Source: a virus. From it: a stretch of 24,428 nt of DNA. The stretch spans positions 1-24,428 of the IMG/VR virus record IMGVR_UViG_3300036853_000276. One strand, given 5' to 3'. This document shows positions 7,205-15,366 of the stretch, piece by piece. Each line of letters opens with the position of its first letter. Position 1 is the first letter of the stretch. Under the pieces are notes generated by a model. That model was not told the DNA's origin and searched no databases. It saw only the letters and a program-made list of their open reading frames with translations. A program made the position numbers and the translations under genes.

Positions 7205-7969
7205 ATGCGTCTCGCTCCAATCGGTGCCGTTTCCGGTGCCCTGCTTGATTTTTCCACTTCGGTGGATGTTCCTACTACGGGGTATTCAGGGGGAGAAGCT
7301 TCTCAATTCACCCCCGGCGCTTTGATTCACGCTGCCCCTACTGATGGTGTAGATACAGGGACAAATGTCCCCAACTGGGGGGTTTGTGAACTACTGTGGG
7401 TACTCAACTCGTCCACAGCTATCACGCCCGGAAAACTTGTTGCGCTTGACAAGGATTTCAACATCGTGGTAAACCCGGTTACTGCGAACACTGGCCGTCC
7501 GGTCTATGTTGCGTTGACTAGCTTTGCTGCTGGTTCTACAACCCGGCAGGGGGGTTGGGTTCTCCGTTCTGGAATTGCACCTGTTAGTTATTCCGTTGCG
7601 GCTACGGCTGGTCCGGTTTATCAAGGTACAGCTGGGAATGCGACTCCCACCGCGGCAAACGGGTTGCAAATTAACAACTCAACTTGCCTTATCGCTGCGG
7701 CTTCTGCCTTTACCCGGGCAGGTTGCACGACGCAAAATGGGGGGTTATTCCTCAAGATGCCTCGGGTAAACGGTTGCTTTATTGGTCAAGCAGTTTCAGG
7801 CACCGGGATTGCCGCCTCTAGCACCGTTTCTTCTATTGACCCGGGTGGCTTAGGGGTAACTCTCAACAATGCAATGACGGCAACGGGAACCGTTACAGCT
7901 ACCTTCACCCCCACAGGTTTTGGTATCGTCCATCTCGACCGACCGTTTGTACAAGGGCAGGTTGCATAA
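7205..7969 (+). CDS. Probable capsid decoration/cement protein
   Basis: A 254-aa beta-rich protein directly after the capsid gene. Residues about 66-135 (NSSTAITPGKLVALDKDF, then GRPVYVALTSFAAG and a Gly-rich strand) resemble small capsid cement proteins of the DUF2190 type. A Thr/Ala/Gly-rich insert follows (about 190-235, IGQAVSGTGIAASSTVSSI then TATGTVTATF) of the kind seen in phage adhesin and fibre repeats. The C-terminus returns to a strand, FGIVHLDRPF. The ATG at 7205 has AAGGAG eight bases upstream; longer in-frame starts would run into the capsid gene. Function is inferred from position and composition, and a minor head or connector protein is the alternative. Confidence 0.6.
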   Translation: MRLAPIGAVSGALLDFSTSVDVPTTGYSGGEASQFTPGALIHAAPTDGVDTGTNVPNWGVCELLWVLNSSTAITPGKLVALDKDFNIVVNPVTANTGRPVYVALTSFAAGSTTRQGGWVLRSGIAPVSYSVAATAGPVYQGTAGNATPTAANGLQINNSTCLIAAASAFTRAGCTTQNGGLFLKMPRVNGCFIGQAVSGTGIAASSTVSSIDPGGLGVTLNNAMTATGTVTATFTPTGFGIVHLDRPFVQGQVA

Positions 7970-8151
7970 TGAGCACTGTAACTTTGGAAGACACTCCAGA
8001 TTACAAGCGCTTCTTTGCAGAAGTGTTGGCATGGCGCAGGGCACAAGGAGATGTTACCGTTCCTGAAGAATTCGCCCGTTGTGCCGCTGGCAATTACTTT
8101 GGGTTGTGGAGTTATACACTTGCTCAGTGGGAAGCCGCTGGCAAGCCCTAA
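7969..8151 (+). CDS. Small hypothetical protein (60 aa)
   Basis: The ATG shares one base with the stop codon of the previous gene (TAATG), so translation is probably coupled. The product has a short acidic/aromatic N-terminus (TPDYKRFFAEVLAWRRAQGD), then a helical C-terminal half with several Trp and Tyr. No domain is recognised and there is no membrane segment. The rho-independent terminator 22 bases downstream makes it the last gene of the capsid part of the operon. Its tight coupling to the decoration gene suggests a head-assembly role, but this is a guess. Confidence 0.65.
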   Translation: MSTVTLEDTPDYKRFFAEVLAWRRAQGDVTVPEEFARCAAGNYFGLWSYTLAQWEAAGKP

Positions 8152-8172
8152 GCTAGATGAATCATGGTGTTA

Positions 8173-8207
8173 CCGGGAAGCGCTGCAAAAGCCTTCCCGG
8201 CTTTTTT
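8173..8207 (+). terminator. Internal rho-independent terminator
   Basis: CCGGGAAG (8173-8180) pairs with CTTCCCGG (8193-8200) in an eight-base stem with a 12-base loop that can itself form a small inner stem. After one C comes TTTTTT (8202-8207). It lies in the 79-base gap after the capsid/decoration genes, where it would lower expression of the tail genes relative to capsid. Some read-through must occur because no clear promoter follows. Confidence 0.85.
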
Positions 8208-8230
8208 CTATTAAAATCGAAAGGACGAAA

Positions 8231-8836
8231 ATGCAATCACTTGACGACCGCCCCCCGGCTATTCAGTTCGAACGTAGGCAAGTGGAAGACCGGGCGGCTT
8301 CTCAAGCCCAAGGTCACTACGTTCCCAAGGACGTGGATATCGTTATCCTCCAACGCCCGGGCTCTCGGGATACCGTCGAAAAGGAAGTCTCTCAATGGCT
8401 AAAGGAATGGGATGAAAAAGCTCGGCAAAATCTTCTGCCTCTCTCTTGGGCACTGGACGCGAAAAAGGGTTACGAATACTGGAAAAGTGGAGAAGAACTC
8501 CCCCCTAACGGAACCCCTATCAAAGGCTGGCCCGTCCTTAGCCCCGCCCAACAACGAGTCTGCATCGAAGCCAATATTAGAACTGTTGAGGATCTGGGTG
8601 CCCTTCCTGATGGGTCTCTTGGCGTTCTTGGCATTGGTGGTTTAGGGATGAAGATGAAAGCTCGGGCCTGGTTGATGGAGGCCGAGACAAAGGGAATCGT
8701 AGCTGAGCAAAATGCTAAACTCCAACTTCAAGTTGAAGAACAGAAAAGGCAGATTGAAGAGCTTAGCGCAGGGCTTGCTGCGATGAAACTTCTCCTTCCC
8801 CAAGCCCAAGCCCAACCTGGAATGGTGAAGAAATGA
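8231..8836 (+). CDS. Virion-associated protein, unknown function
   Basis: A 201-aa protein between the head and connector genes. Residues 90-100 read GTPIKGWPVLS and are followed by TVEDLGALPDG and LGIGGLGMKMKARAWL, a helix-hairpin-helix-like Gly-rich turn. The last third (about 150-190) is a coiled coil with EQNAKLQLQVEEQKRQIEEL. This arrangement is familiar from uncharacterised genes in podovirus head-tail modules. The ATG at 8231 is preceded by AAAGGA just after the terminator; the reading frame is open further upstream but would include the terminator. The stop overlaps the next start by four bases (ATGA). The role is unknown; a head-completion or capsid-internal function is plausible. 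Confidence 0.65.
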   Translation: MQSLDDRPPAIQFERRQVEDRAASQAQGHYVPKDVDIVILQRPGSRDTVEKEVSQWLKEWDEKARQNLLPLSWALDAKKGYEYWKSGEELPPNGTPIKGWPVLSPAQQRVCIEANIRTVEDLGALPDGSLGVLGIGGLGMKMKARAWLMEAETKGIVAEQNAKLQLQVEEQKRQIEELSAGLAAMKLLLPQAQAQPGMVKK

Positions 8837-9546
8837 GCAAATCGCTGCTTGCTACGGTTCAAGGCTTTTGTGGGGAGTATGGCCTCCCCATCCCTAGTGC
8901 TATTATTGGTGTGACTGAAACCAGTGTCATCCAATACAAAGCAATCATGGAAAAGGTTGTCACCGACCTCCTTGAATTCCGTTGGCAGCAGCAAAGTATC
9001 CGACGGACTTTTACAACCATTGCGGCGGAAGATCAGGGATTGCTAACTACCCTTATTGGGGCAGATTACAAATCCCTGGTCCAAGCTTCTATGTGGGATG
9101 AAACTCTCCGTCGTCCAGTTTTTGGCCCGGTGGGGGATGCGTCTTGGGAAATGTTGAAAGCGTTTCTCAACACCGGTCCCCTTTACCAATATCGAATCGC
9201 ACAGAATCACCTCTTGATCAATCCCGTTATCGAAGCCGGGCACACAATCGGGTTGATCTATATGTCTGGTTATGGCATCCTCGATGGAACCACTGGAATT
9301 GCAAAGGAGTCCTTCACTCTCGACACCGATACAATGCTTTTCCCTGATGTTGTAATCGAGAAAAGCCTTGAATGGCGGTGGAAGAAGATTAAAGGGGAAG
9401 ATTGGCAAGATGACTACAACGATTATCTCGACTCGGTAGCTAGAAATAAAACCAATGACACCTCCCCCGTTCTCTTCCTTGACCGTGGGCAACCTCAACT
9501 AATCCCTGGTATCTGGGTTCCTGCTGGCAACTGGCCGACTGTATAA
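8833..9546 (+). CDS. Head-tail connector (adaptor) protein
   Basis: A 237-aa protein that probably sits below the portal. The N-terminal half is helical, with QYKAIMEKVVTDLLEFRWQ; later come GYGILDG and KESFTLDTDTMLFPDVVIEK, which leads to a basic EWRWKKIKGEDWQDDY helix. These features and the position before a nozzle-type protein resemble tail tubular A / gp4-type adaptors of podoviruses. It starts within the previous stop codon (ATGA) and its own stop overlaps the next start by one base. The family is divergent, so the label is functional, not a precise homology claim. Confidence 0.68.
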   Translation: MSKSLLATVQGFCGEYGLPIPSAIIGVTETSVIQYKAIMEKVVTDLLEFRWQQQSIRRTFTTIAAEDQGLLTTLIGADYKSLVQASMWDETLRRPVFGPVGDASWEMLKAFLNTGPLYQYRIAQNHLLINPVIEAGHTIGLIYMSGYGILDGTTGIAKESFTLDTDTMLFPDVVIEKSLEWRWKKIKGEDWQDDYNDYLDSVARNKTNDTSPVLFLDRGQPQLIPGIWVPAGNWPTV

Positions 9547-11090
9547 TGCTGCCTTACCAAAATAAATCCCCCTCTGCCGGGAAGCGGATTGTAAATGTCC
9601 CGGCTACACTCCCCCCTCCTGTTGGTGGGCTAAACGCCATCTCATCCATCATGGGGATGCCTGCGCTAGATTCCCCCATGATGGAGAATTGGATTCCTTA
9701 TCCTGATCGAATTACTTCTCGTTTCGGCGCAGTGAATCATGTTACTGGTTTTGCTAATCCCGTGAAACGGCTTTGGAATTACACTTCGGCGGGGGGTGCG
9801 GAAACACTTTGGGCAACCACTGACGCAGGGATTTATAATGCAACTACTGCCGGTGCCGCCCCTGCCGCATCAATCGCACTAACAAGTGGCAAAACCATCG
9901 CTACAATGATTGCCACCGGGGCAAATAACTATTTAATGGTAGTTAATGGGGTAGATACGCTCAAGCGCTATGACGGGGCTGTTTGGATTGCTGTTCCCGT
10001 TTTCGGCGCAGTAGCTACATCTATCTACTCCTACATCGAAACCTACAAACAACGTCTCTATCTAATCCGCGCGTCAACAATGACGTTGGATTATCTGCCG
10101 GTTAACTCTGTCGCAGGGGCTCCTGTTTCTTACGAACTTGGAGCCATCTTCCGCCGTGGCGGGTATTTGATGGCCCTTGCCACTTGGACAGTGGATGGTG
10201 GAAACGGGCCTGATGACCTGCTCGCCGTTGCTACATCTAATGGAGAAGTTGCAGTTTTCTCTGGCACAGACCCAGCCACCCCCGCCGACTGGGCGTTCAA
10301 AGGTGTTTTCTACATCGGCCGCCCGCTTGGTCCCTTGTGTTTCTTCAAATACGGAGGCGACCTCCTATTCAACTGCGAAGCCGGCCTTTTCCCTCTGTCT
10401 CGTGCCCTCCTTTCTGCCTCTATTAACCGCACACAAAGCATCACGAATAAAATCCAGCCACTTTTTTCCGCGGCTGCGCAAAGTTTCTTCTCCAATGAGG
10501 GCTGGCAAGTAATTGTTCAACCGGATATCCCACTAATCATTGTTAATGTTCCCAGCACTCCAGTTCGTACGCAGTATTGCATGCATGGGACTGGGGGCGG
10601 TTGGACAATCTTTACCGGCTGGGAAGCTCTTTGTTTCGGCCGTTTAGGGGGTCAACTCTACTGGGCCGATGCAACTAACAAAGTCGCACGAGTAAACGGG
10701 AATGCGGATTTCGGTGCAAATATTACCTGCACCCTCCTAACCGCATATAACCAACTAGGATACCCCCGCAACAAGATAACCAAACTCATCCGTCCCTATT
10801 TCGAAGCAGACGGTAATTTTGTTTATAACATTGGGTATTCCCAAGATTTTAATTCGACTTATGTCACGAATGCCATTAGCGTTCTCCTCTCGGGGGGTGT
10901 ATCTCTTTGGGGAAGTGGAGTTTGGGGAACATCGCTATGGAGTGGGTCAAGTATTGTTACTAACTCTTGGCGCAACATTCCCGATATCTATTCCTCTTGG
11001 AAGGCCTTGTACCTCCAAGTAGTTTCCAACGCAGTTGAGGTCTCTTTCTTTGGGGCGGACCTGCGTATGACACTGGGAAAGGATCATTGA
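9546..11090 (+). CDS. Nozzle / tail tubular B-like beta-propeller protein
   Basis: A 514-aa protein rich in beta strands, Gly, Asn and aromatic residues. The N-terminal segment (PVGGLNAISSIMGMPALDSP, then MENWIPYPDRITSRFGAVNH) is typical of tail proteins whose propeller forms the nozzle of short-tailed phages. Repeated blade-like stretches follow, such as ETLWATTDAGIYNATT and DLLAVATSNGEVAVFSG. The C-terminal part has GGVSLWGSGVWGTSLW, a Trp/Gly beta segment. It begins in the stop of the adaptor gene (TAATG) and leads into the GNAT-like gene. Some P22-like phages have a stopper protein in this place, which is the alternative. Confidence 0.72.
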   Translation: MLPYQNKSPSAGKRIVNVPATLPPPVGGLNAISSIMGMPALDSPMMENWIPYPDRITSRFGAVNHVTGFANPVKRLWNYTSAGGAETLWATTDAGIYNATTAGAAPAASIALTSGKTIATMIATGANNYLMVVNGVDTLKRYDGAVWIAVPVFGAVATSIYSYIETYKQRLYLIRASTMTLDYLPVNSVAGAPVSYELGAIFRRGGYLMALATWTVDGGNGPDDLLAVATSNGEVAVFSGTDPATPADWAFKGVFYIGRPLGPLCFFKYGGDLLFNCEAGLFPLSRALLSASINRTQSITNKIQPLFSAAAQSFFSNEGWQVIVQPDIPLIIVNVPSTPVRTQYCMHGTGGGWTIFTGWEALCFGRLGGQLYWADATNKVARVNGNADFGANITCTLLTAYNQLGYPRNKITKLIRPYFEADGNFVYNIGYSQDFNSTYVTNAISVLLSGGVSLWGSGVWGTSLWSGSSIVTNSWRNIPDIYSSWKALYLQVVSNAVEVSFFGADLRMTLGKDH

Positions 11091-11515
11091 TGTTAATCTC
11101 TGAGCCAAAAGAGATTATCAATGATTGGGTTGCGGAACGAGGAGGGGGAAGAGCGCATGAGAATAGTTATCGTGCGCTCGCTTGGGTTTCCGAAGAAGAA
11201 ATTCAAGCCGGTTTGGTCTTCTACGACTTCAACCCCAAAAACTGTCTAGTCAACCTCGCCATCAAAAACAACTTTTTCCCCAAAACCCTCCTCAAAGCCG
11301 GCCTCTTCTACGCCTTTAATCAACTTGCCCTCCGTAGGTTGACTTTCCTTATCTCTTCCGTTAATATCCCCTCACAAAACCTCGTGCGCCGCCTTGGCGC
11401 AATCCCCGAAGCGACACTCCGGGAAGCAGATCCAAGCGGCGACACGCTCATCTTCGCGTTGTTCCCGGAAAACTGCAAAATCTGGAGTCGCTTTAATGGG
11501 AAAATCGTCAGGTAG
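11090..11515 (+). CDS. GNAT-family N-acetyltransferase-like protein
   Basis: A 141-aa protein with a fold pattern typical of short GNAT acetyltransferases, which move an acetyl group from acetyl-CoA to an amine. A strand pair (LVFYDFN, LVNLAI) is followed by helix FPKTLLKAGLFYAFNQL. Then comes the motif B-like segment LTFLISSVNIPSQNLVRRLG, with N92, S95 and the Leu-Gly-Ala turn, ending in EATLREADPSGDTLIFALF. The usual acetyl-CoA loop (Q/R-x-x-G-x-G/A) is not evident. The ATG at 11090 shares a base with the nozzle stop; a TTG three bases earlier is possible. The gene overlaps the next by 20 bases. Similar genes occur at this place in related phages, but the target is unknown. Confidence 0.75.
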   Translation: MLISEPKEIINDWVAERGGGRAHENSYRALAWVSEEEIQAGLVFYDFNPKNCLVNLAIKNNFFPKTLLKAGLFYAFNQLALRRLTFLISSVNIPSQNLVRRLGAIPEATLREADPSGDTLIFALFPENCKIWSRFNGKIVR

Positions 11516-13469
11516 TGCACCCGCTTCGCCGGATCCGGCTACCACTATTCCGTTGCAAACGCAGGCGAACATGCAGATGTTCGATCAAGCGTTAAACGCA
11601 CAGCGGACTAATTCCTACGGACCCACCGGGTCACAAACTTGGTCAAATGCACCTACCTTTGATGAGGCTGGGTATAACCAAGCTTTGGAACAGTGGCGGC
11701 AGAGCCAGCAGTCCCCTCCTGGCTTGTCGGGAAGATTTGGCCAAATGCTGGGGCAAGGAACACAAACTCCAGCTCCGTCCCGTGACGATTATACACGAGA
11801 CATCTGGACGCAAACCACTACCCTTTCCCCCGAACAGCAAGCTCTATATGACCGGAGCACCCAAGCCCAGCAAGCGATGACTAATCAAGTCGCAGGGCAG
11901 GCGGGACAACCGCTTGATTTCTCCGGCGCACCTTCGTTAACGGGTTCTTTAAACCAAGCTTCCCTGAGTTCAAATTACTTCCAGCCTTACCAAGCCGTCC
12001 AAGTCCCGAATCAAACCTCGACACAGAGTTTTCAAGGAATTCAAGCCCCCAATTTAACTTCAGACCAGAGCTTCCAGACAGTACAGGCGCCCACGGTTAG
12101 TTCAAACCAAAGTTTTCAAGGCATCCAAGCGCCGAACCTTACGTCGAATCAAAGCTTCCAAGGGGTTAACGCACCACAGCTAAACGCACAAGACTTGCAA
12201 CAAATTTCTCAACGTGGGCTTTCTCCCGGACAACTCTCCCAGGGGGTTAACGAGGCTTTGCAGAGCTACAACTCCCAAATTGGGCAGCTTGATCCAATGC
12301 AGTTTAACCAGCAAGCTGCGGATGCGATTTATGGCCAAGGGACTCGATATCTAGACCCGGCGATTAAACAACAACAATCTAGCATGGAAGCCCGGCTGGC
12401 TGAACAAGGCTTTGTCCCCGGAACTCCTGCGTATAACCAGGCCATGACTAACTTCATGGATACGAGCAATCGCGCGTATGCAGATGCACGAGATAGGGCC
12501 ACCTCCGCTGGAGTGTCCTCTGGACAAGCCAACTTTGGAAATCGACTCGGGGCGCTTCAATCCCAAATTACTACAGCACTCCAGGGCGGAAATTTCCAAA
12601 ACTCACAACAGGCACAGGACTTTTCCCAGCAACAAGCACAAGCGGCGCAAGATAGGCAAATTGGGCTGGATCGGAACGCGGTTATGTCCGCGAATGATTC
12701 GACCCGAAATGCTCTTGCACAACAGAATTTCCAAAATCAATCTTCTTCCGCACAACAAAACTTTCAAAATCAAGCTGCAATTGAAGCCGCAAGAAACGCG
12801 GCCTCTCAGGGGAATTTCCAGAATCAATCTAGCGCAGCCCAGCAGCTATTCCAGAACCAAGGCACAGCCGAATCTGCGAGAAATCAAGCCGCGCTACAAA
12901 ACTTCCAAACCCAATCAGCTTCCGCCCAACAAGCGTTTCAAAACCAAGCAGCTATGGAAGCGGCGCGGAATCAAGTCGGGCAACAAAACTTTCAAAATCA
13001 AACTGGAGCGGCACAGCAACTGTTCCAAAATCAAGGAACAATAGATGCGGCGAGGAATAACGCACTCCAAGCCAATTTCCAAAACCAACAAGGGAATGCG
13101 GACAGGACTTTTGCTAATAACATGTCCCTTGGCCAGCAGCTAAATTCCGTCGCTCAGCAAGGGTTCCAAAACCAACTAACCGCCGGGCAGTTTGGAAACC
13201 AGGCCAGGAATCAATCGATTGCTGAGATTCTCCAGCAGAGGAATCAGCCGCTAAATGAGCTTAACGCGTTGCGGAGTGGATCCCAAGTGCAAATGCCACA
13301 AGGAGCAGGGTCCTCGCCCACTCCCAATCTCCAAGCCCCTGACATTATGGGTGCTTACAACAATCAATATATGGGGCAGTTAGGTGCGTATAACGCACAG
13401 GTTGGGCAGGATAACGCAACTACTGGCACAATGGGTCAATTAGCCATGGCCGCAGCCATGTACTTCTAA
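11496..13469 (+). CDS. Gln-rich repeat protein, candidate internal virion/ejection protein
   Basis: A 657-aa protein dominated by Gln, Asn and Ala. Residues about 165-234 are five tandem 14-residue units (pattern FQGIQAPNLTSNQS). Residues about 409-534 hold four copies of a 29-residue unit containing paired NFQNQ motifs separated by Ala/Gln helices, plus a partial copy. Between them is a less repetitive region with RYLDPAIKQQQSSMEARLAE and a YNQAMTNFMD helix. The start at 11496 has GGAG nine bases upstream, inside the 3' end of the GNAT gene; earlier in-frame starts would read through that gene's shadow. Position and composition suggest a protein stored in the head and ejected with DNA, but no catalytic motif was seen. 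Confidence 0.7.
   Translation: MGKSSGSAPASPDPATTIPLQTQANMQMFDQALNAQRTNSYGPTGSQTWSNAPTFDEAGYNQALEQWRQSQQSPPGLSGRFGQMLGQGTQTPAPSRDDYTRDIWTQTTTLSPEQQALYDRSTQAQQAMTNQVAGQAGQPLDFSGAPSLTGSLNQASLSSNYFQPYQAVQVPNQTSTQSFQGIQAPNLTSDQSFQTVQAPTVSSNQSFQGIQAPNLTSNQSFQGVNAPQLNAQDLQQISQRGLSPGQLSQGVNEALQSYNSQIGQLDPMQFNQQAADAIYGQGTRYLDPAIKQQQSSMEARLAEQGFVPGTPAYNQAMTNFMDTSNRAYADARDRATSAGVSSGQANFGNRLGALQSQITTALQGGNFQNSQQAQDFSQQQAQAAQDRQIGLDRNAVMSANDSTRNALAQQNFQNQSSSAQQNFQNQAAIEAARNAASQGNFQNQSSAAQQLFQNQGTAESARNQAALQNFQTQSASAQQAFQNQAAMEAARNQVGQQNFQNQTGAAQQLFQNQGTIDAARNNALQANFQNQQGNADRTFANNMSLGQQLNSVAQQGFQNQLTAGQFGNQARNQSIAEILQQRNQPLNELNALRSGSQVQMPQGAGSSPTPNLQAPDIMGAYNNQYMGQLGAYNAQVGQDNATTGTMGQLAMAAAMYF
11988..12197 (+). 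repeat. Five 42-bp tandem coding repeats
   Basis: Each unit encodes 14 residues of the pattern FQGIQAPNLTSNQS; the first begins YQAVQVP and the fifth diverges at its end. DNA copies differ at many third positions, so selection probably acts on the protein pattern and the duplication is not recent. Confidence 0.8.
12720..13097 (+). repeat. Four 87-bp tandem coding repeats plus a partial copy
   Basis: Units start at 12720, 12807, 12894 and 12981, with a partial copy from 13068. Each encodes 29 residues with two NFQNQ-like motifs 11 residues apart, then an Ala/Arg-rich helix (AAIEAARN). Third-position differences indicate an old, maintained repeat. Confidence 0.8.
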
Positions 13470-14155
13470 TGAAAACCGCCTTGGCTTTCTCTGGTGGTAA
13501 GGACTCCTGGGCTTGCCTTTGGTTAAGCCAGGCCCAACTTCCTGAAATAACTGTTCTCTGGGTAAATACGGGGAAAAACTATCCAGAAACATTAGAATTA
13601 GTAGAGCAGGCCAAGACACTTTGCCCCAACTTTATCGAGATTGCTTCCAATCGAGCTTTTCAAAATGAGGTTAATGGAATCCCGGCGGATGTGGTCCCAA
13701 TTCGCTGGACTCGCTTGGGTCAGTCGTTCTCCGGAAAAAAGCCGGTAACCATTCAGCCATATTTGAACTGTTGCTACGAGAATATTTCCCATCCACTTAA
13801 TAATCGAGTGCAGGAGCTAGGAATAACACACCTGATTACGGGCCAGCGTAATACAGAAACCCACAAAGGCGCAATGCGGCATGGACAAGTAATAAATGGT
13901 GTTACCCACCTCCACCCCATTGAAACCTGGACTGACTTAGAACTTTTCACCTATCTCAGAACAAAAATGGTGATCCCGGAGCATTTCAAGATCAAACACT
14001 CCTCCTTGGATTGCTATGATTGCACTGCGTATTCCCACGAGTCCGAAGACCGAATTGAATACACCAAGGAAAAGTATCCCGAGTTGTACGAGCAATATCT
14101 CCAAAGAAAAACGGCTGTAGACTCTGCGATTATTGAGGAATTGCAATGGAAATGA
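13469..14155 (+). CDS. PAPS-reductase-fold protein with predicted Fe-S cluster
   Basis: A 228-aa adenine-nucleotide alpha-hydrolase-type protein. The PP-loop motif SGGKDS (residues 8-13) binds the ATP or adenylyl group in this superfamily; the following VLWVNTGKNYPET is the usual substrate-binding strand. Cysteines C101 C102 and C182-x-x-C185 form a CC-x79-CxxC pattern very close to the 4Fe-4S site of APS/PAPS reductases (CysH). The C-terminus ends ELQWK and lacks the catalytic ECG(I/L)H cysteine those reductases need. It is therefore probably not a true sulfonucleotide reductase. It starts in the stop of the Gln-rich gene (TAATG) and overlaps the next gene by ten bases, placing it inside the virion operon. 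Related proteins take part in RNA thiolation and DNA phosphorothioation; the role here is unknown. Confidence 0.85.
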   Translation: MKTALAFSGGKDSWACLWLSQAQLPEITVLWVNTGKNYPETLELVEQAKTLCPNFIEIASNRAFQNEVNGIPADVVPIRWTRLGQSFSGKKPVTIQPYLNCCYENISHPLNNRVQELGITHLITGQRNTETHKGAMRHGQVINGVTHLHPIETWTDLELFTYLRTKMVIPEHFKIKHSSLDCYDCTAYSHESEDRIEYTKEKYPELYEQYLQRKTAVDSAIIEELQWK

Positions 14156-15366
14156 ATGACCTGCCCCCCGAATACCTAGCTGAGATTCAACGTCTACAGC
14201 GGCAGCGAAAAATGGCAGAGGCATTGCAAATGCAGGGAATGCAGGGAGGGAATCGGCCTACAGAAATGATTTCGGGGCATGCGATTAGGCAAAGTCCCCT
14301 TGCCGCTCTTGCTCCGGTTTTGCAAATGTACCTTGGGACTAAGATGGGAGGGAAGGCAGAGGAAGGTTTGGGGGAAGTGCAGCAACGTGCTGCAACAGCT
14401 TCTCAAACTGAGTCGGGGGACTTGGCTACCCTTTTCCAAACGGATCCCAAAGCCGCCATCGTAAAAGCTCTCGCAGCCAAGTTCTCTCAGAACCGGAAAC
14501 TAGGAGAAGACTGGGGTAAGCAGTATCAAGATCGAGTGAATCAGTGGAGCAACGCGACTAAGGATACTGATCCCACTGCGTCTGCCGATGCTATCGCTTC
14601 TCAAACTCTTCCTGGGCAGTGGAGTCCTCCCCCCATCCCTTCACCTGAATTTGGAACATCCCCAACGGGCAAGCCATATGCTGTGGATACCAATCGAAAA
14701 GGGGAAAAGACCCTTAAATTCGAGCCCGAGGGGACTAAGGTAACTACGAATGTTACTAACAAAATCCCAGGGATGGAAGGACAGGCCGTTCTCGATTCTC
14801 TGCAACAGGATCTAAAACTCCGTCGGGAACGTGCCCAGATTGCGAAGGAATCCATCGCTCATAACAAGACAGCAAGAGAAGCTCTTGTAAATGGTGCTCA
14901 AGCGGGTGGGGGAGAGGAGCTTAAACAAGGAATTAGAAAAGTAGCCCAAGCTTTTGGCATTGAGGCGCCAGCAACCGCTCCCACAGAACAACTGCAAATG
15001 TCTCTTGGCAACGCTATCCTTGCAAGTGCTCGGGCTCTCGCCCCCGTTACCGGCGAGGATGTAAAACGGCTGGAACGGATCAAGGGCTCAATCAACACCG
15101 ACCCAACTGCGCTTGTTCAGATGTTGGATATTTATGACAACCTTGCGGTTAAAGAACTCGAAACGTTTAATGAATATGTGAATCACCAGTCGAAGAATCT
15201 AGAAACTCCGTACGCCCGGGACTTGTTTAAAGGACAGGCGATTGGCTTTACTGTTCCCAAAATTGAACCAGGACTTGTCAACGTCCCCGCAGTACAAAAT
15301 CACCAAGCGCCGGCGGAGCCAATTTCCCTCGATGATTACCTGAAACGACAGAAAGGGGGGAAATAA
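14146..15366 (+). CDS. Probable internal virion (ejection) protein
   Basis: A 406-aa soluble helical protein. It begins with a Gln/Met-rich helix (LPPEYLAEIQRLQRQRKMAE), then a hydrophobic segment, SPLAALAPVLQMYLGTK (near residues 46-62), and long helical stretches. The C-terminal half has a coiled region around LDSLQQDLKLRRERAQIAKE and a block containing ALAPVTGEDVKRLERIKGSI that is familiar from podovirus ejection proteins. The start at 14146 has GAGGA six bases upstream and overlaps the PAPS-like gene; a second ATG lies at 14152. Its stop overlaps the next start (TAATG). Placement among three large uncharacterised virion genes before the fibre fits proteins that are injected to carry DNA across the envelope. 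No enzymatic motif was seen. Confidence 0.68.
   Translation: MEMNDLPPEYLAEIQRLQRQRKMAEALQMQGMQGGNRPTEMISGHAIRQSPLAALAPVLQMYLGTKMGGKAEEGLGEVQQRAATASQTESGDLATLFQTDPKAAIVKALAAKFSQNRKLGEDWGKQYQDRVNQWSNATKDTDPTASADAIASQTLPGQWSPPPIPSPEFGTSPTGKPYAVDTNRKGEKTLKFEPEGTKVTTNVTNKIPGMEGQAVLDSLQQDLKLRRERAQIAKESIAHNKTAREALVNGAQAGGGEELKQGIRKVAQAFGIEAPATAPTEQLQMSLGNAILASARALAPVTGEDVKRLERIKGSINTDPTALVQMLDIYDNLAVKELETFNEYVNHQSKNLETPYARDLFKGQAIGFTVPKIEPGLVNVPAVQNHQAPAEPISLDDYLKRQKGGK

Noticed and set aside
6664-7257. 197-aa antisense frame over the capsid gene
   Set aside because: Shadow of the highly expressed capsid gene; no domain or ribosome site.
11988-13097. CRISPR-like array from regular repeats
   Set aside because: The repeats are coding, in frame, diverged at third positions and have no unique spacers; no cas gene is near.
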